Origin: Nitrospiraceae bacterium
GTDB taxonomy: Bacteria > Nitrospirota > Nitrospiria > Nitrospirales > UBA8639
Length of the DNA: 64,000 nucleotides
Assembly (NCBI GenBank): GCA_020632595.1
Contig: JACKFF010000002.1
Coordinates: 124,001-188,000, forward strand
Direction of reading: 5' to 3'
This document shows positions 52,898 through 62,649 of this stretch, piece after piece. The position numbers and the translations under genes are program-made. The notes below the pieces were generated by a model. It did not search any database. It was not told the DNA's origin and saw only the letters and a program-made list of their open reading frames with translations. Positions within the stretch are counted from its first letter, which is position 1, and the number at the start of each line of letters is the position of its first letter.

Positions 52898-54283
52898 ATG
52901 GGGAATGCTCGTTCAGATGCGCTTGTGCTGTTCGGAGCCACAGGCGATCTCGCGTATAAAAAAATTTTCCCGGCGCTTCAAGCCATGATTCAACATGGGA
53001 AGGTTGACGTGCCGATTGTCGGTGTCGCGCGAGGCGGCAAGGACGTGGAGCATCTCCGACAGCGAGTCCGGGACAGTTTGGAAAAATTCGGCGGTGGGGT
53101 CGATGAGACGGCATTTGCAAAACTTTCTAATTGGCTCAGATATGTTGATGGGGATTATCAGGAGGAAGACACCTTTACCCGTTTACGTCAGACTCTAGAC
53201 ACTGCGCAACACCCCCTCTTTTATTTGGCCATCCCTCCGACTCTGTTTCCCGCGGTGGTGGAAAGTTTAGGGAAGTCAGGTTGTGCCTCCGGCGCACGTG
53301 TCGTCGTGGAAAAACCCTTCGGACGTGATCTGGCCTCCGCTCAAGCTCTAAATCATACCCTGCGTGGCGTCTTTGATGAGTCGGCAATTTTTCGTATCGA
53401 TCATTACCTGGGAAAGGAGTCCATTCAAAACCTGCTGTTTTTTCGTTTTGCCAATTCATTTCTTGAACCCATCTGGAATCGTAACTACGTGGAAAGTGTA
53501 CAGATCACGATGGCCGAAACATTCGGGGTTGAGGGCCGGGGAAAGTTTTATGAGGAAACCGGTGCGATCCGTGACGTCGTCCAGAATCACCTGCTGCAGG
53601 TCGTTGCCAACCTGGCCATGGAGCCACCTGTCCGTGCCGATGGAGAGGCCGTCCGCGATGAACGGGTTAAGGCATTCAAGGGCATCCGGTCACTTACCGG
53701 GAAATCTCTGGTACGTGGACAGTTTCGGGGCTATCGCGAGGAGCCCGGGGTGAGGCCGGACTCGAAGACCGAAACCTTTGCTTCGATGCAGATTCACATC
53801 GATTCGTGGCGTTGGGAAGGGGTGCCCTTTTTTATTCGCACGGGGAAATGCCTGCCGGTGACCGCAACGGAAGTGTTGGTCAGACTGAAACATCCGCCTC
53901 ATCAGCTTTTCGAGGACACTCGATCAGAGGCATCGAACCATGTCCGTTTCCGGCTTGGCCCTGATCGGGTCGCAATCGCAGTGGGAGCCCGGGCGAAGAA
54001 ACCTGGCGAGCGAATGACGGGTGAAGACATCGAGCTGTACGTCTGTCGGCAAGAAGGTGATGAACAGGGAGCCTATGAACGCCTCATTGGTGATGCGATG
54101 GAGGGAGACACGGCATTATTTGCAAGGGAAGACGGAGTCGAGGAGGCCTGGCGCATTGTGGACCCGATTGTGAAGATGTCCACTCCCGTTTTTGAATATG
54201 CACCGGGGACTTGGGGTCCTAATGAAGCTCAGGCCCTCACGGCGAATATCGGGGGATGGCATAACCCGATAGAGGAGGAGTAA
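52898..54283 (+). CDS. zwf: glucose-6-phosphate 1-dehydrogenase
   Basis: 461 residues. It oxidises glucose-6-phosphate to 6-phosphogluconolactone with NAD(P)+, the entry to the oxidative pentose phosphate pathway. LFGATGDLAYKKIFPAL is the coenzyme motif, VEKPFGRDLASA the conserved EKPFG block, and RIDHYLGKESIQN the active-site signature with catalytic His and substrate Lys. I chose ATG 52898 with GAGGAGGG four bases upstream rather than GTG 52880. No pgl, gnd or edd gene is adjacent, so the pathway is not clustered here. Confidence 0.95.
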   Translation: MGNARSDALVLFGATGDLAYKKIFPALQAMIQHGKVDVPIVGVARGGKDVEHLRQRVRDSLEKFGGGVDETAFAKLSNWLRYVDGDYQEEDTFTRLRQTLDTAQHPLFYLAIPPTLFPAVVESLGKSGCASGARVVVEKPFGRDLASAQALNHTLRGVFDESAIFRIDHYLGKESIQNLLFFRFANSFLEPIWNRNYVESVQITMAETFGVEGRGKFYEETGAIRDVVQNHLLQVVANLAMEPPVRADGEAVRDERVKAFKGIRSLTGKSLVRGQFRGYREEPGVRPDSKTETFASMQIHIDSWRWEGVPFFIRTGKCLPVTATEVLVRLKHPPHQLFEDTRSEASNHVRFRLGPDRVAIAVGARAKKPGERMTGEDIELYVCRQEGDEQGAYERLIGDAMEGDTALFAREDGVEEAWRIVDPIVKMSTPVFEYAPGTWGPNEAQALTANIGGWHNPIEEE

Positions 54284-54338
54284 ATCGACATTCTCTTATT
54301 CACATCCCGTCCGGTCTAGCCATCCAAAAAGGTCTTCC

Positions 54339-54962
54339 TCACTCAGGTTTTTTCTGCCTCGCAAAGCGGCAATAGATAAACGGCTGCGTGTTACCCCCCG
54401 GCGTCATGTGAAGCTCTTCGAATGACTCAATAAAGACAAAGTGGCTTCCGATGGCTAAAGTCAAAAATTCAGGGGAATACCGAACGACCGGTAACCCGCT
54501 GCATGTTGGTGGAGCCTCATATCCAAACGTCGCAATGATCACGTGACCCTGCGCGCTCACAGCCCTGTTCATGGTCTCGCAGTATTTTTCCCGATCCTCC
54601 GCCTCCGTCAGGAAATGAAACACGGCTCGATCGTGCCACACATCATATGTCCTGGATGAACGAAAATCAGTGATATCGGCTTCGATCCAAGTCACGAGAT
54701 CCGCGCGATAGCCTAATCTGGCTTTGGCCCGCGCCAAAGCGGAGGAAGAAATATCGAGTACGGTGATGTGATCGAAATCCTGCTCGAGGAGATGGTCGAC
54801 CAGTGTGGAATCGCCTCCTCCCACGTCGATGAGGTTTCCGGTTTTTGGAACGCCTGTGGCCTGAATCAGATTCAATGATAGGGTAGGGTGGGCTTGATAC
54901 CAGCCTAACTCTTCTGTGGCCGTGTCCCGATACACGTCTTCCCAATGTGCTTTTGTGTCCAT
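54339..54962 (-). CDS. class I SAM-dependent methyltransferase
   Basis: 207 residues with the Rossmann-like methyltransferase fold. Motif I is NLIDVGGGDSTLVDHLL, motif II VLDISSSALARAKARL, then WIEADITDF and VWHDRAVFHFLTEAEDREKY. The N terminus AHWEDVYRDTATEELGWYQ resembles TPMT/TehB-like or methyltransferase-11/12 small-molecule enzymes. The substrate is unknown. It is convergent with zwf; the two stop codons are about 55 bases apart. Confidence 0.87.
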   Translation of the reverse strand: MDTKAHWEDVYRDTATEELGWYQAHPTLSLNLIQATGVPKTGNLIDVGGGDSTLVDHLLEQDFDHITVLDISSSALARAKARLGYRADLVTWIEADITDFRSSRTYDVWHDRAVFHFLTEAEDREKYCETMNRAVSAQGHVIIATFGYEAPPTCSGLPVVRYSPEFLTLAIGSHFVFIESFEELHMTPGGNTQPFIYCRFARQKKPE

Positions 54963-55329
54963 GGGGCACCTCTGTGGTTAGGACCGGATGATGCGATTCA
55001 CGGCATGAAAGAATCCGCCCATCAGTTTGGCGAGGGTCATTTGCTTAATTTCCGATAGCAGGGATCGATCGAGAGCGGTCGTATCTGCATTCAATGAAAA
55101 TCCAACCCATTCAAACGCTTTTGTAAACAGGTCATTGCTGTTTGTGTGCGCGGTTTTTTTTATCGTATTGTTTGATTCAAGGTCTGATGGTGTCTCTGAC
55201 GACCTTCATATACGGTATTGGATTTATTGCATCATTCTATGGGTTGCCGGATCCAGCTGTTGGGGTATTTTGTTTTGTATAAGTCTGTCACATCTCAGCT
55301 CCACGAGTTCTCCTGATGCTGGACATGGC
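54963..55329. other. intergenic with a coding-like minus-strand remnant
   Basis: On the minus strand a frame without an ATG for most of its length runs from about 55210 to a TAA at 54978. Its last part reads LDRSLLSEIKQMTLAKLMGG and then FFHAVNRIIRS, which looks like a real protein C terminus. It could be a short gene with an alternative start or a decayed remnant. Nothing else is seen. Confidence 0.35.
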
Positions 55330-56406
55330 TCACGATGTGGAGCCTTCCGACGTCGTTGATGGTTCGACCTTGAGCCAAGCGTTGAATACTTTAAATCCCA
55401 GTGCCAACACGACGGCACCGACGAACAAACCGATGATACCGGACATTAACAGCCCACCGATCGCCCCCATGAATATCACGATCATCGGCACGTCGAGACC
55501 GCGGCCCAGCAACAAAGGCTTCAAAAAGTTATCAAGCAACCCGGTAAAAATACTCCAGATTAAAAACAATACTGCCGGGAGCGTGTCACTGGTCGAAAAT
55601 ATATAGACCACAGCCGGACCCATGATGAGCATGGGTCCGATTTGAACAATGCATAGAATCAGGGCGAGCACTGTCCATAACCCTGCAAGCGGCACTCCGG
55701 CCACGACCAGACCGAGACCAACCGCACTTGACTGAATCAGGGCTACGCCAAGAACTCCTCGCACGACACTGCGCATGGTGGCTTCGGCAAGGTCTACCAG
55801 TTCTCCCCCTTGCTGGCCGGCTAACCGCCTGCCAATGGCCCTTGATAATCGATAGCCCTCTTCTGAATAGGCCAAAAATACTCCGGCTAAAACCACCGCC
55901 ACAATGACTTTCACAATATTGAGTCCGACCGTGGCGGCCGCTCCCAAAAGCGGAGAGACAAATGCACGCAGTTGCGGGGTGATGTGTTGAATAGCGACCT
56001 CAAGATTTTCAGACGCCATGCCCCAGACCTTTTCTATCGAAGCGCCGATCACCGGCCAATCTTTGATCCCTTGAGGCGGCGGCGGTATGACTAGAAGGCC
56101 TTGACGTAATTGATCGGAGACCACCCGGAGATTATCGATCAGCACCGTGACCAGAAACACCACGGGAAAAACCAGGATCACCAGTAAAGCCACGGTCATC
56201 AAAGTGGCCGCCAGCCAATTCCGTTCTGTTACCCAGTGACGCACCCAGCCATAGATCGGAAAGGTTCCCACGGCAATAATGATCCCCCACACAATGGGAC
56301 CCACAAACGGGTGGATGATCTCAAAGCACCAGACAATGAGTAGAGCCACCAGGCCGATTTTTGTGACCGCTTCCAGTGCACTTTTGGTAATTTCATCCTG
56401 GCGCAT
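55330..56406 (-). CDS. AI-2E family transporter-like membrane protein
   Basis: 358 residues with about eight helices in the AI-2E (PerM/YdiK/TqsA) pattern: an N-terminal hydrophobic block (17-80), a soluble periplasmic segment (about 95-155, including IPPPPQGIKDWPVIG), then GVFLAYSEEGYRLSRAIGRR and a C-terminal block with MGAIGGLLMSGIIGLFVGAV. Members include the AI-2 exporter TqsA and Na+/H+ antiporters, so the substrate cannot be named. The C terminus is Ser/Thr-rich. It stands alone on the minus strand after atpG. Confidence 0.87.
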   Translation of the reverse strand: MRQDEITKSALEAVTKIGLVALLIVWCFEIIHPFVGPIVWGIIIAVGTFPIYGWVRHWVTERNWLAATLMTVALLVILVFPVVFLVTVLIDNLRVVSDQLRQGLLVIPPPPQGIKDWPVIGASIEKVWGMASENLEVAIQHITPQLRAFVSPLLGAAATVGLNIVKVIVAVVLAGVFLAYSEEGYRLSRAIGRRLAGQQGGELVDLAEATMRSVVRGVLGVALIQSSAVGLGLVVAGVPLAGLWTVLALILCIVQIGPMLIMGPAVVYIFSTSDTLPAVLFLIWSIFTGLLDNFLKPLLLGRGLDVPMIVIFMGAIGGLLMSGIIGLFVGAVVLALGFKVFNAWLKVEPSTTSEGSTS

Positions 56407-56675
56407 GAGGCTTCAAGATATGTCGATGGGGCTTAGCTGTTTTGAGCGCAATTATCGTTGAAGGACAATGGAGAAGGGCAATTCGTCGTTGATTTTATAT
56501 GGATCTGTGGTTCTTTGTTTTGAGCGAATACCATTGGAAGAGGCGTGTCGCAGATCTTAGATTATTCCTCATGACGAATCCAATTGGTAGAGGCAGGGTA
56601 GGGGACAGATCTTTATTGAACGCGCTTCACAAGATTTTCTCGCCGGACTGACGGCTGCTCATCTCGAGCATATTT

Positions 56676-56691
56676 AATAAGCCAGCTTATT
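56676..56691 (-). terminator. AT-rich hairpin at the atpG stop codon
   Basis: AATAAGC-TG-GCTTATT read on the minus strand, straddling the atpG TAA and followed by AAATATG. Six to seven pairs with a very small loop. It may mark the end of the atpG transcript, but it lacks a GC-rich stem and a proper T tract. Confidence 0.3.
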
Positions 56692-57559
56692 TGAGCGCTT
56701 CTGCCCCGCCGACGATATCCATGAGTTCCTTTGTAATAGCCTCTTGACGGCTTCTGTTATATTTCAGGCTGAGTTGCTTGATGAGTTCACCCGCATTGCG
56801 GGTAGCACCATCCATGGCCGCCATTCTGGCGGCTTGTTCTGCGGCCGATGATTCCAATAATATCCGGAAAACCTGCCCCTGCGCATACTTAGGAAGAAGG
56901 GCCGAGAGTAATTCCTCCTGATCGGGCTCATACAGATACCCGCCTCCGGTTTGCGATTCCGCCACTCCAAATTCTTCCAGCGGTTCAATAGGAAGAACTT
57001 TTTCCACCACCACTTGTTGTTGAACGATGTTTTTAAACTCATTATAGACGATATAGCCCTCGTCAAAGACCCCATCGGTAAACGCGTCTACTGCAGCCAA
57101 CCCGACTTCGAGTGCATGCTCATAGGTCAATCGTTCAAAGACATTCACATTTTGATCGCGAATGGGCCAATGACGGCGGCGAAAATATTCGCTCGCTTTT
57201 CGCCCGACGACTCCGACGATGACCTTTGCCCCTCTTCCCTCGCATTCATGAATCACCTGGATTGCTTTGCGAAAGACATTCATATTGAATCCTCCGCACA
57301 AACCACGGTCGCTTGACACCACGGTCACTTGAATAATGTTAACCGTGCGCTTTTGAAACAGGGGGTGGACCGACTGATTGACCCGACCGCTCAGGTTGGC
57401 CAGTACACGGCGCAATTCCTGTCCATAAGGGCGAAAGGCCAGAATTCGTTGCTGCGCACGGCGGAGTTTGGATGCAGCTACCAGCTTCATGGCCTTGGTG
57501 ATTTTTTGCGTGTTCTTAATTGAACCGATTTTGCGGCGCAGGGCTTGTAGGTTTGCCAT
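56687..57559 (-). CDS. atpG: F-type ATP synthase gamma subunit
   Basis: 290 residues, full length. N-terminal rotor helix MANLQALRRKIGSIKNTQKI and then TKAMKLVAASKLRRAQ; a central Rossmann-like domain with VVSSDRGLCGGFNMNVF; a C-terminal rotor helix RMAAMDGATRNAGELIKQLS and then LKYNRSRQEAITKEL. It is the central stalk of F1. AAAGGAGAGAGG precedes the ATG. Unusually, atpA, atpD and the other subunit genes are not adjacent: 335 non-coding bases lie upstream and an unrelated transporter downstream. It is intact, so it may be the only gamma gene, separated from its operon, or a second copy. Confidence 0.93.
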   Translation of the reverse strand: MANLQALRRKIGSIKNTQKITKAMKLVAASKLRRAQQRILAFRPYGQELRRVLANLSGRVNQSVHPLFQKRTVNIIQVTVVSSDRGLCGGFNMNVFRKAIQVIHECEGRGAKVIVGVVGRKASEYFRRRHWPIRDQNVNVFERLTYEHALEVGLAAVDAFTDGVFDEGYIVYNEFKNIVQQQVVVEKVLPIEPLEEFGVAESQTGGGYLYEPDQEELLSALLPKYAQGQVFRILLESSAAEQAARMAAMDGATRNAGELIKQLSLKYNRSRQEAITKELMDIVGGAEALK

Positions 57560-57894
57560 CCTCTCTCCTTTCCTAAACTAAATAGGATCTGGTGAACGGA
57601 ACCATGAGCGGCTTCCTTTATCTCTTTTGAAACTTGGGGAGCCTCCCATGTTACAAATTGGGAAGCCTCCGCTGCAAACCCCGGAAGGCAGAACGTTCAA
57701 CTCCCGATTTCACGCACCTGGCCATGAGTGCGAAAATCTATGGTGTGTGAAAGGCGGGAGCTTGCAGGATAACTTCAGAAAATGCCGCAAGGGAGTTTTC
57801 TTACTGGTTCTCAGGGGTGCCTGGCGGCTTTCTTCCTTCCATTGAGTCGGCCAGCAGGATCATTTCACGCCTTGCTCTGCAGGCATACAGTATC
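57560..57894. other. intergenic between efflux operon and atpG
   Basis: About 335 bases with no credible gene. Two near-identical GGGGAGCCTCC/GGGAAGCCTCC direct repeats occur around 57635-57670. The right end of the region should hold the atpG promoter. No terminator for the efflux operon was identified. Confidence 0.35.
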
Positions 57895-59406
57895 TTAGCT
57901 TTTCAGGTCAGACTGTATTTCATGGTCTAATGGAACCGGTTCTAAGGGAGAGGAAATCGGCTGCCCCTTGTCCTCGGTGGAGGACCAACCACCGCCCAGG
58001 GCTTTATAGAGCTGGACAATGGAACTCAGATGTTGCTGTCTGGTTGAGACCAGGCTCAGCTCAGCCTGAAAGAGATCCCGTTGGGCTGTTAGGACATCCA
58101 GGTAAGACGCAAACCCTCCCCGGTAACGCTTGTCCGCGAAATTCAACGCGGACTTGAGTGATGCCACCTGAGATTCCTGGGCTTCGGTTTGCTCTTTGGT
58201 CTTTTCGATCGTGATCAACGAGTCCTCAACTTCCCTAAAGGCATTGAGAATGGCCAACTCGTACCGGGCAAGGGCCTGTTGCTCTTTAGCAGTCTCGACC
58301 CCGACACCATAGCCAAGTGCCGTCGCGTTGAGAAGCGGACCGGTTAAGGTGCCTGATGCGCCAACAGTCGCAAACGGTCCCGTCCCCATCGAGTTCAACT
58401 GAAAGCCGGCTACACCTCCGCCGGCATTGATACTGAATTGTGGAAAACGTTGAGCCTGCGCCACGCCGATGTTGGCGGTTGCCGCGGCAAGTTTTTGTTC
58501 CGCTTCAAGAATATCCGGGCGTTGACTCAGGAGACTCGAAGGCAATCCGACCGGCACTTCAGGCGGTAGAGGCTGTTCCGTGAGGACCAACCCGCGGGGG
58601 ATGGCATTCGGACGATGTCCCAACAAGACGCTGATCCGGTTCTCCGCTTGCACCACCTGTTGCTCCAGATTTGCCAATTGAGCTCTTGTGCCCGCCTGCT
58701 CGGCTTCGAAGCGATCCAGATCCAACTTCGAAGCATACCCGTGTTCATATTGCGACCGACTGAGTCTCACGGCTTCGTCCCAGACTTTGAGTGTGCGTTG
58801 GGCGATTTGCACCTGAAGGTCAAGGGCACGGAGGACGAAGTAGGATTGGGCTACGTCGCTGACCAGGGCGATAACCACCCCACGCTGGTTTTCAACCCGC
58901 GCCAGTAATTCGGCCTGTGTGGCTTCGACATTCCGGCGAATCCGTCCCCAGAGATCGATTTCCCATTTGATGCCGCCCACGAAGGATTGTCTCGAAAAGT
59001 CCAGGTCACCCCGTCCACTTTGTCCGCCAGCTTGCCCGGGTATAACGGCCCCGTTTCCAGTGGACAACCCGTTATTCGTATTGTGATAGTACATCCCCTC
59101 TCCTTGATACCCGAGGGATGGGGCAAAATCGAATTTGGCGATGACGAGTTGGTTGTTAAACTCCTCAACAGCAGCGGCGGCCACTCGCAGATCAAGATTT
59201 TCCTGTAAGGCGGTACGGATCAGTTTCTGCAGTTCTTCATCCTTGAACAATTCCCACCAGGGCATATTGGCGATGGATTCTGAGGTCCCGGGCGCGAGCC
59301 GCCAGGAATCGGAGGTCGGAACATCGGGCCGTTTATAATCCGGTCCCATGGTACAGCCCCAGGTGATCAGAAGACTCAACAGGATAGGGAGAGGTCTTCT
59401 AGTCAT
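57895..59406 (-). CDS. RND efflux outer-membrane lipoprotein (NodT/OprM family)
   Basis: 503 residues from ATG 59406. Lipoprotein signal RRPLPILLSLLITWGC (lipid-bearing Cys), then the family start MGPDYKRPDVPTSDSW. Two outer-membrane efflux repeats follow (LDLRVAAAAVEEFNNQLVIA, EAEQKLAAATANIGVAQAQR, ALARYELAILNAFREVEDSL). It forms the trimeric exit channel for the adjacent pump. GGGAGG is eight bases upstream. Only one base separates it from the pump stop codon, so it is the last gene of a three-gene operon. An open extension upstream lies within the pump gene. Confidence 0.92.
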   Translation of the reverse strand: MTRRPLPILLSLLITWGCTMGPDYKRPDVPTSDSWRLAPGTSESIANMPWWELFKDEELQKLIRTALQENLDLRVAAAAVEEFNNQLVIAKFDFAPSLGYQGEGMYYHNTNNGLSTGNGAVIPGQAGGQSGRGDLDFSRQSFVGGIKWEIDLWGRIRRNVEATQAELLARVENQRGVVIALVSDVAQSYFVLRALDLQVQIAQRTLKVWDEAVRLSRSQYEHGYASKLDLDRFEAEQAGTRAQLANLEQQVVQAENRISVLLGHRPNAIPRGLVLTEQPLPPEVPVGLPSSLLSQRPDILEAEQKLAAATANIGVAQAQRFPQFSINAGGGVAGFQLNSMGTGPFATVGASGTLTGPLLNATALGYGVGVETAKEQQALARYELAILNAFREVEDSLITIEKTKEQTEAQESQVASLKSALNFADKRYRGGFASYLDVLTAQRDLFQAELSLVSTRQQHLSSIVQLYKALGGGWSSTEDKGQPISSPLEPVPLDHEIQSDLKS

Positions 59407-59407
59407 A

Positions 59408-62400
59408 CTAATGACCTCCCTGAATTTTGAATTGAGTCCGGGCTTGTTTGGTTTGTGCAGAAACCAGCGCTTCCTCATTTTCCAATAGCTCGGAATCCTC
59501 AATCTCCTGGCCGTCGGGATCCTGGTCAGGGGGATCCTCATGTCGGTGGATCAATCGCTCCACCACATAAAACGAGACAGGGATCAGGAAAATGGCGATA
59601 AAACTTGCGGCGATCATCCCTCCGATCACAGTGACGCCCAGAAGGATTCTCCCGTGCGCCCCCGATCCCGAGGAGAGCACAAGTGGAACCACTCCGAATA
59701 TAAAGGCAAAGGATGTCATAAGGATCGGCCGCAGCCGCAGGCGGGCTCCTGTCAGGGCGGCTTCGACAAGAGATTTGCCCTTTTCATATTCCATTTTGGC
59801 GAATTCCACAATCAGGATTGCGTTTTTTGCCGACAGTCCGATGAGCATGACAAGACCGATCTGAGTGAACACGTCGTTTTCCATCCCAAGTGCCCACAAG
59901 GCGCCGAAGGCACCGACGACCGCAACTGGCGTACAGATGAGAACGCTGAACGGAAGCCCCCAACTCTCATACTGGGCTGCAAGAATAAGAAAGACAAAGA
60001 GGAGGGAGAAACCGAAGATCACGCTGGCCGGGACTCCTTCAGAGGCAACCTTCTCCTGAAAAGACATTCCAATGAAGTCATATCCCATCTCACGGGGCAT
60101 GGTTTCAGCAAAGACCTCTTCCAGGGCTTGCATCACCTGACCGGAGGTGTACCCGGGGGAGGCCGAAACAAAAACCTGGGCCGACCGGTAGCCGTTAAAT
60201 CGCATGGTAAATTCCGGACCGGAACTTTTTTCCATCGTCACCAGCGTGGAAAGCGGGACCATCTCGTCGGATTTATTCCGGACGTAAAATTGTCCCACGT
60301 TTTCTGCCTTGGTCCGGAATTCCCCTTCAGCCTGTACATATACCTGCCAGACACGGCCGAACCGGTTGAAATAGTTCACCATCACCCCGCCCATAAAGGT
60401 TTGCAGGGTTTTATAGACATCTTCAAGTTTTACACCTTGTTTTAGTACTTTGTCCCGATCGACCCGGGCAAAGACCTGTGGCACGGCGGGAATGAAGGTG
60501 GTGTTCATGGACGCGATTTCGGGACGCTGTCGACCGGCATCCATGAATGTCTTGAGGTTGTCGGCCAGGAAGGCCACATCCTGTCCGGCCCGGTCTTCGA
60601 GAATGAAAGACACCCCGCCCGATGTGCCGACGCCGGGAATGGCGGGCGGTGGGAATAAAAATGCCACGGCTTCGGGCAATTCGGCGAGTTTCTCGTTTAC
60701 ATTTTTGAAAATAGCCTGAAGTTTTTCCTCGGGTGCGGTCCGTTCCTCCCATGGATCGAGGGTGACAAAAAAGAAACCGTTATATGTTGTTTGGACCGTG
60801 CTTAACAGACTAAACCCTACGATGGTGCTTACAAATTGAATGCCGGGAGTTTCCGCAAGAATGGCTTCTATTTTCTTGCAGACTTCATCCGTTCGTTGCA
60901 GGGAGGCCGCCAACGGCAGTTGGACGTTTAAATAGACATACCCCTGATCCTCTATCGGGAGAAATCCGGTTGGAAGTTTGGCCCCAAGCAGACCGGCTCC
61001 TACCGCAGCTACAAGCAAAAAGATCATCGCGCGGCCCGACTTACGAATCAAGTGGTGGCAGTATCCGACATACCCGTCGGTGGCACGCCCGAACCAATGG
61101 TTAAACCATGTGAAAAATGCCCCCATCGGACCTCTGGAAGGAGTTCTTGGCCTCAGAATCATCGCGGAAAGCGCGGGGCTGAGCGTCAAGGCATTAAAGG
61201 CGGAGATGATCACCGATAACGCAATTGTGAGTGCAAACTGTTGGTAGAGTCGTCCCGTAATTCCTGGAATGAACGCGGTGGGTACAAAGACTGCCGCGAG
61301 AATCAGTGCGATCGCGATCACCGGCCCGGAAACTTCCTCCATAGCTTTCCTGGTCGCATCTTTAGGGGATAGGCCATTCTCGATATGATGCTCCACCGCC
61401 TCGACCACCACGATGGCATCGTCTACCACGAGCCCGATGGCCAGGACCAGTCCGAATAACGAGAGCGTGTTGATCGAGAAATCCAACAACGGGAAGATGG
61501 CGAAGGTCCCCACCAGCGAGACAGGTACGGCCAACAGAGGAATGAGCGTGGCCCGCCATCCTTGTAGAAAAATGAACACGACAATAATCACGAGCACCAC
61601 GGCTTCAAAGAGGGTATGCACGATTTCATTAATTCCCTCCCTAACCGCCAGGGTGGTGTCCAGGGAAACGGCGTAATCAAGATCATCGGGAAACCGCTCT
61701 TTCATCTCCTCCATCAGCTTTTTCGCCCGATCTACCGTTTCAATCGCATTGGACCCCGGCAGCTGATAGACGGCAATGAGCGCACTGGGCTTTCCGTTGA
61801 GACGGCCGATCATACTGTAGGTTTGCGCGCCTAATTCCACTCGGGCCACATCCTTCAGCCGGATAATAGATCCGTCGGGATCGGCCCGAATGATGATTTG
61901 TCCAAACTCCTCCTCGTTAAGCAGGCGCCCTTGTGATCGAACCGTATAGGTGAATTCCTGACCTTGGGGAACCGGTTGAGCTCCGATTTGACCGGCAGGG
62001 TTGACCGTGTTCTGCTTTTTGATGGCGTCGAGGATCTCGGTAACGGTAATGCCCAATTTGGCGAGATGATCGGGTTCCACCCAGAAGCGCATGGCATACT
62101 GGCCCGCCCCGAAGATCGTAACCTGCCCGACCCCGGGTACGCGTGAGAGTGGATCGTTCATATTGACATACGCATAGTTGGCCAGAAAGATCTCGTCATA
62201 GGTGCCATTCGGGGAGTATAAGCTGAAGAGCATCAGGGGGCTGGTGGTGGATTTTTTGATGGTTACCCCGTAATTCCTCACGTCGGTGGGCAACTGGGAT
62301 TCGGCCTGCATGTAGCGCATCTGTGTCAGGATTTGGTCGTCGTTAGGGATGGTGTTGACGTCGAAGTTCACTCGCAACGTCATTTGCCCGTTACTGGCAT

Positions 62401-62644
62401 TCGTGGAGTACATGTAGATCGAGTTGTCCACTCCTGCCATCTGCTGTTCGATGGGGGTAGCCACCGATTGTTCGACGGTGACCGCGTCGGCCCCGACGTA
62501 GGTGCCCTGCAGTTGGATTTCCGGAGGCGCGATGTTAGGGAATAAGGCTATGGGGAGTTGCACCATGGCGATCAGGCCGAGAATCGTCATGATGATTGAG
62601 ATGACGATGGCGACGATCGGCCGGTCAATGAAGAATTTTGCCAT
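59408..62644 (-). CDS. HAE1-family RND multidrug efflux pump (AcrB/MexB-like)
   Basis: 1078 residues. MAKFFIDRPIVAIVISIIMT and the FPNIAPPEIQLQGTYVGADA block are typical of hydrophobe/amphiphile exporters. The proton-relay pair appears in LVVDDAIVVVEAVEHH (two Asp), and GLSAKNAILIVEFA carries the relay Lys. It takes drugs or other amphiphiles from the periplasm and inner membrane and drives them out using the proton gradient. The C terminus has an acidic extension (HEDPPDQDPDGQEIEDSELL). It starts five bases after the adaptor gene. Confidence 0.95.
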   Translation of the reverse strand: MAKFFIDRPIVAIVISIIMTILGLIAMVQLPIALFPNIAPPEIQLQGTYVGADAVTVEQSVATPIEQQMAGVDNSIYMYSTNASNGQMTLRVNFDVNTIPNDDQILTQMRYMQAESQLPTDVRNYGVTIKKSTTSPLMLFSLYSPNGTYDEIFLANYAYVNMNDPLSRVPGVGQVTIFGAGQYAMRFWVEPDHLAKLGITVTEILDAIKKQNTVNPAGQIGAQPVPQGQEFTYTVRSQGRLLNEEEFGQIIIRADPDGSIIRLKDVARVELGAQTYSMIGRLNGKPSALIAVYQLPGSNAIETVDRAKKLMEEMKERFPDDLDYAVSLDTTLAVREGINEIVHTLFEAVVLVIIVVFIFLQGWRATLIPLLAVPVSLVGTFAIFPLLDFSINTLSLFGLVLAIGLVVDDAIVVVEAVEHHIENGLSPKDATRKAMEEVSGPVIAIALILAAVFVPTAFIPGITGRLYQQFALTIALSVIISAFNALTLSPALSAMILRPRTPSRGPMGAFFTWFNHWFGRATDGYVGYCHHLIRKSGRAMIFLLVAAVGAGLLGAKLPTGFLPIEDQGYVYLNVQLPLAASLQRTDEVCKKIEAILAETPGIQFVSTIVGFSLLSTVQTTYNGFFFVTLDPWEERTAPEEKLQAIFKNVNEKLAELPEAVAFLFPPPAIPGVGTSGGVSFILEDRAGQDVAFLADNLKTFMDAGRQRPEIASMNTTFIPAVPQVFARVDRDKVLKQGVKLEDVYKTLQTFMGGVMVNYFNRFGRVWQVYVQAEGEFRTKAENVGQFYVRNKSDEMVPLSTLVTMEKSSGPEFTMRFNGYRSAQVFVSASPGYTSGQVMQALEEVFAETMPREMGYDFIGMSFQEKVASEGVPASVIFGFSLLFVFLILAAQYESWGLPFSVLICTPVAVVGAFGALWALGMENDVFTQIGLVMLIGLSAKNAILIVEFAKMEYEKGKSLVEAALTGARLRLRPILMTSFAFIFGVVPLVLSSGSGAHGRILLGVTVIGGMIAASFIAIFLIPVSFYVVERLIHRHEDPPDQDPDGQEIEDSELLENEEALVSAQTKQARTQFKIQGGH

Positions 62645-62649
62645 GAGTA

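Noticed and set aside
55027..55359. 110-codon plus-strand frame overlapping the AI-2E gene 3' end
   Set aside because: It overlaps an established gene on the other strand, and the minus strand looks more coding-like here.
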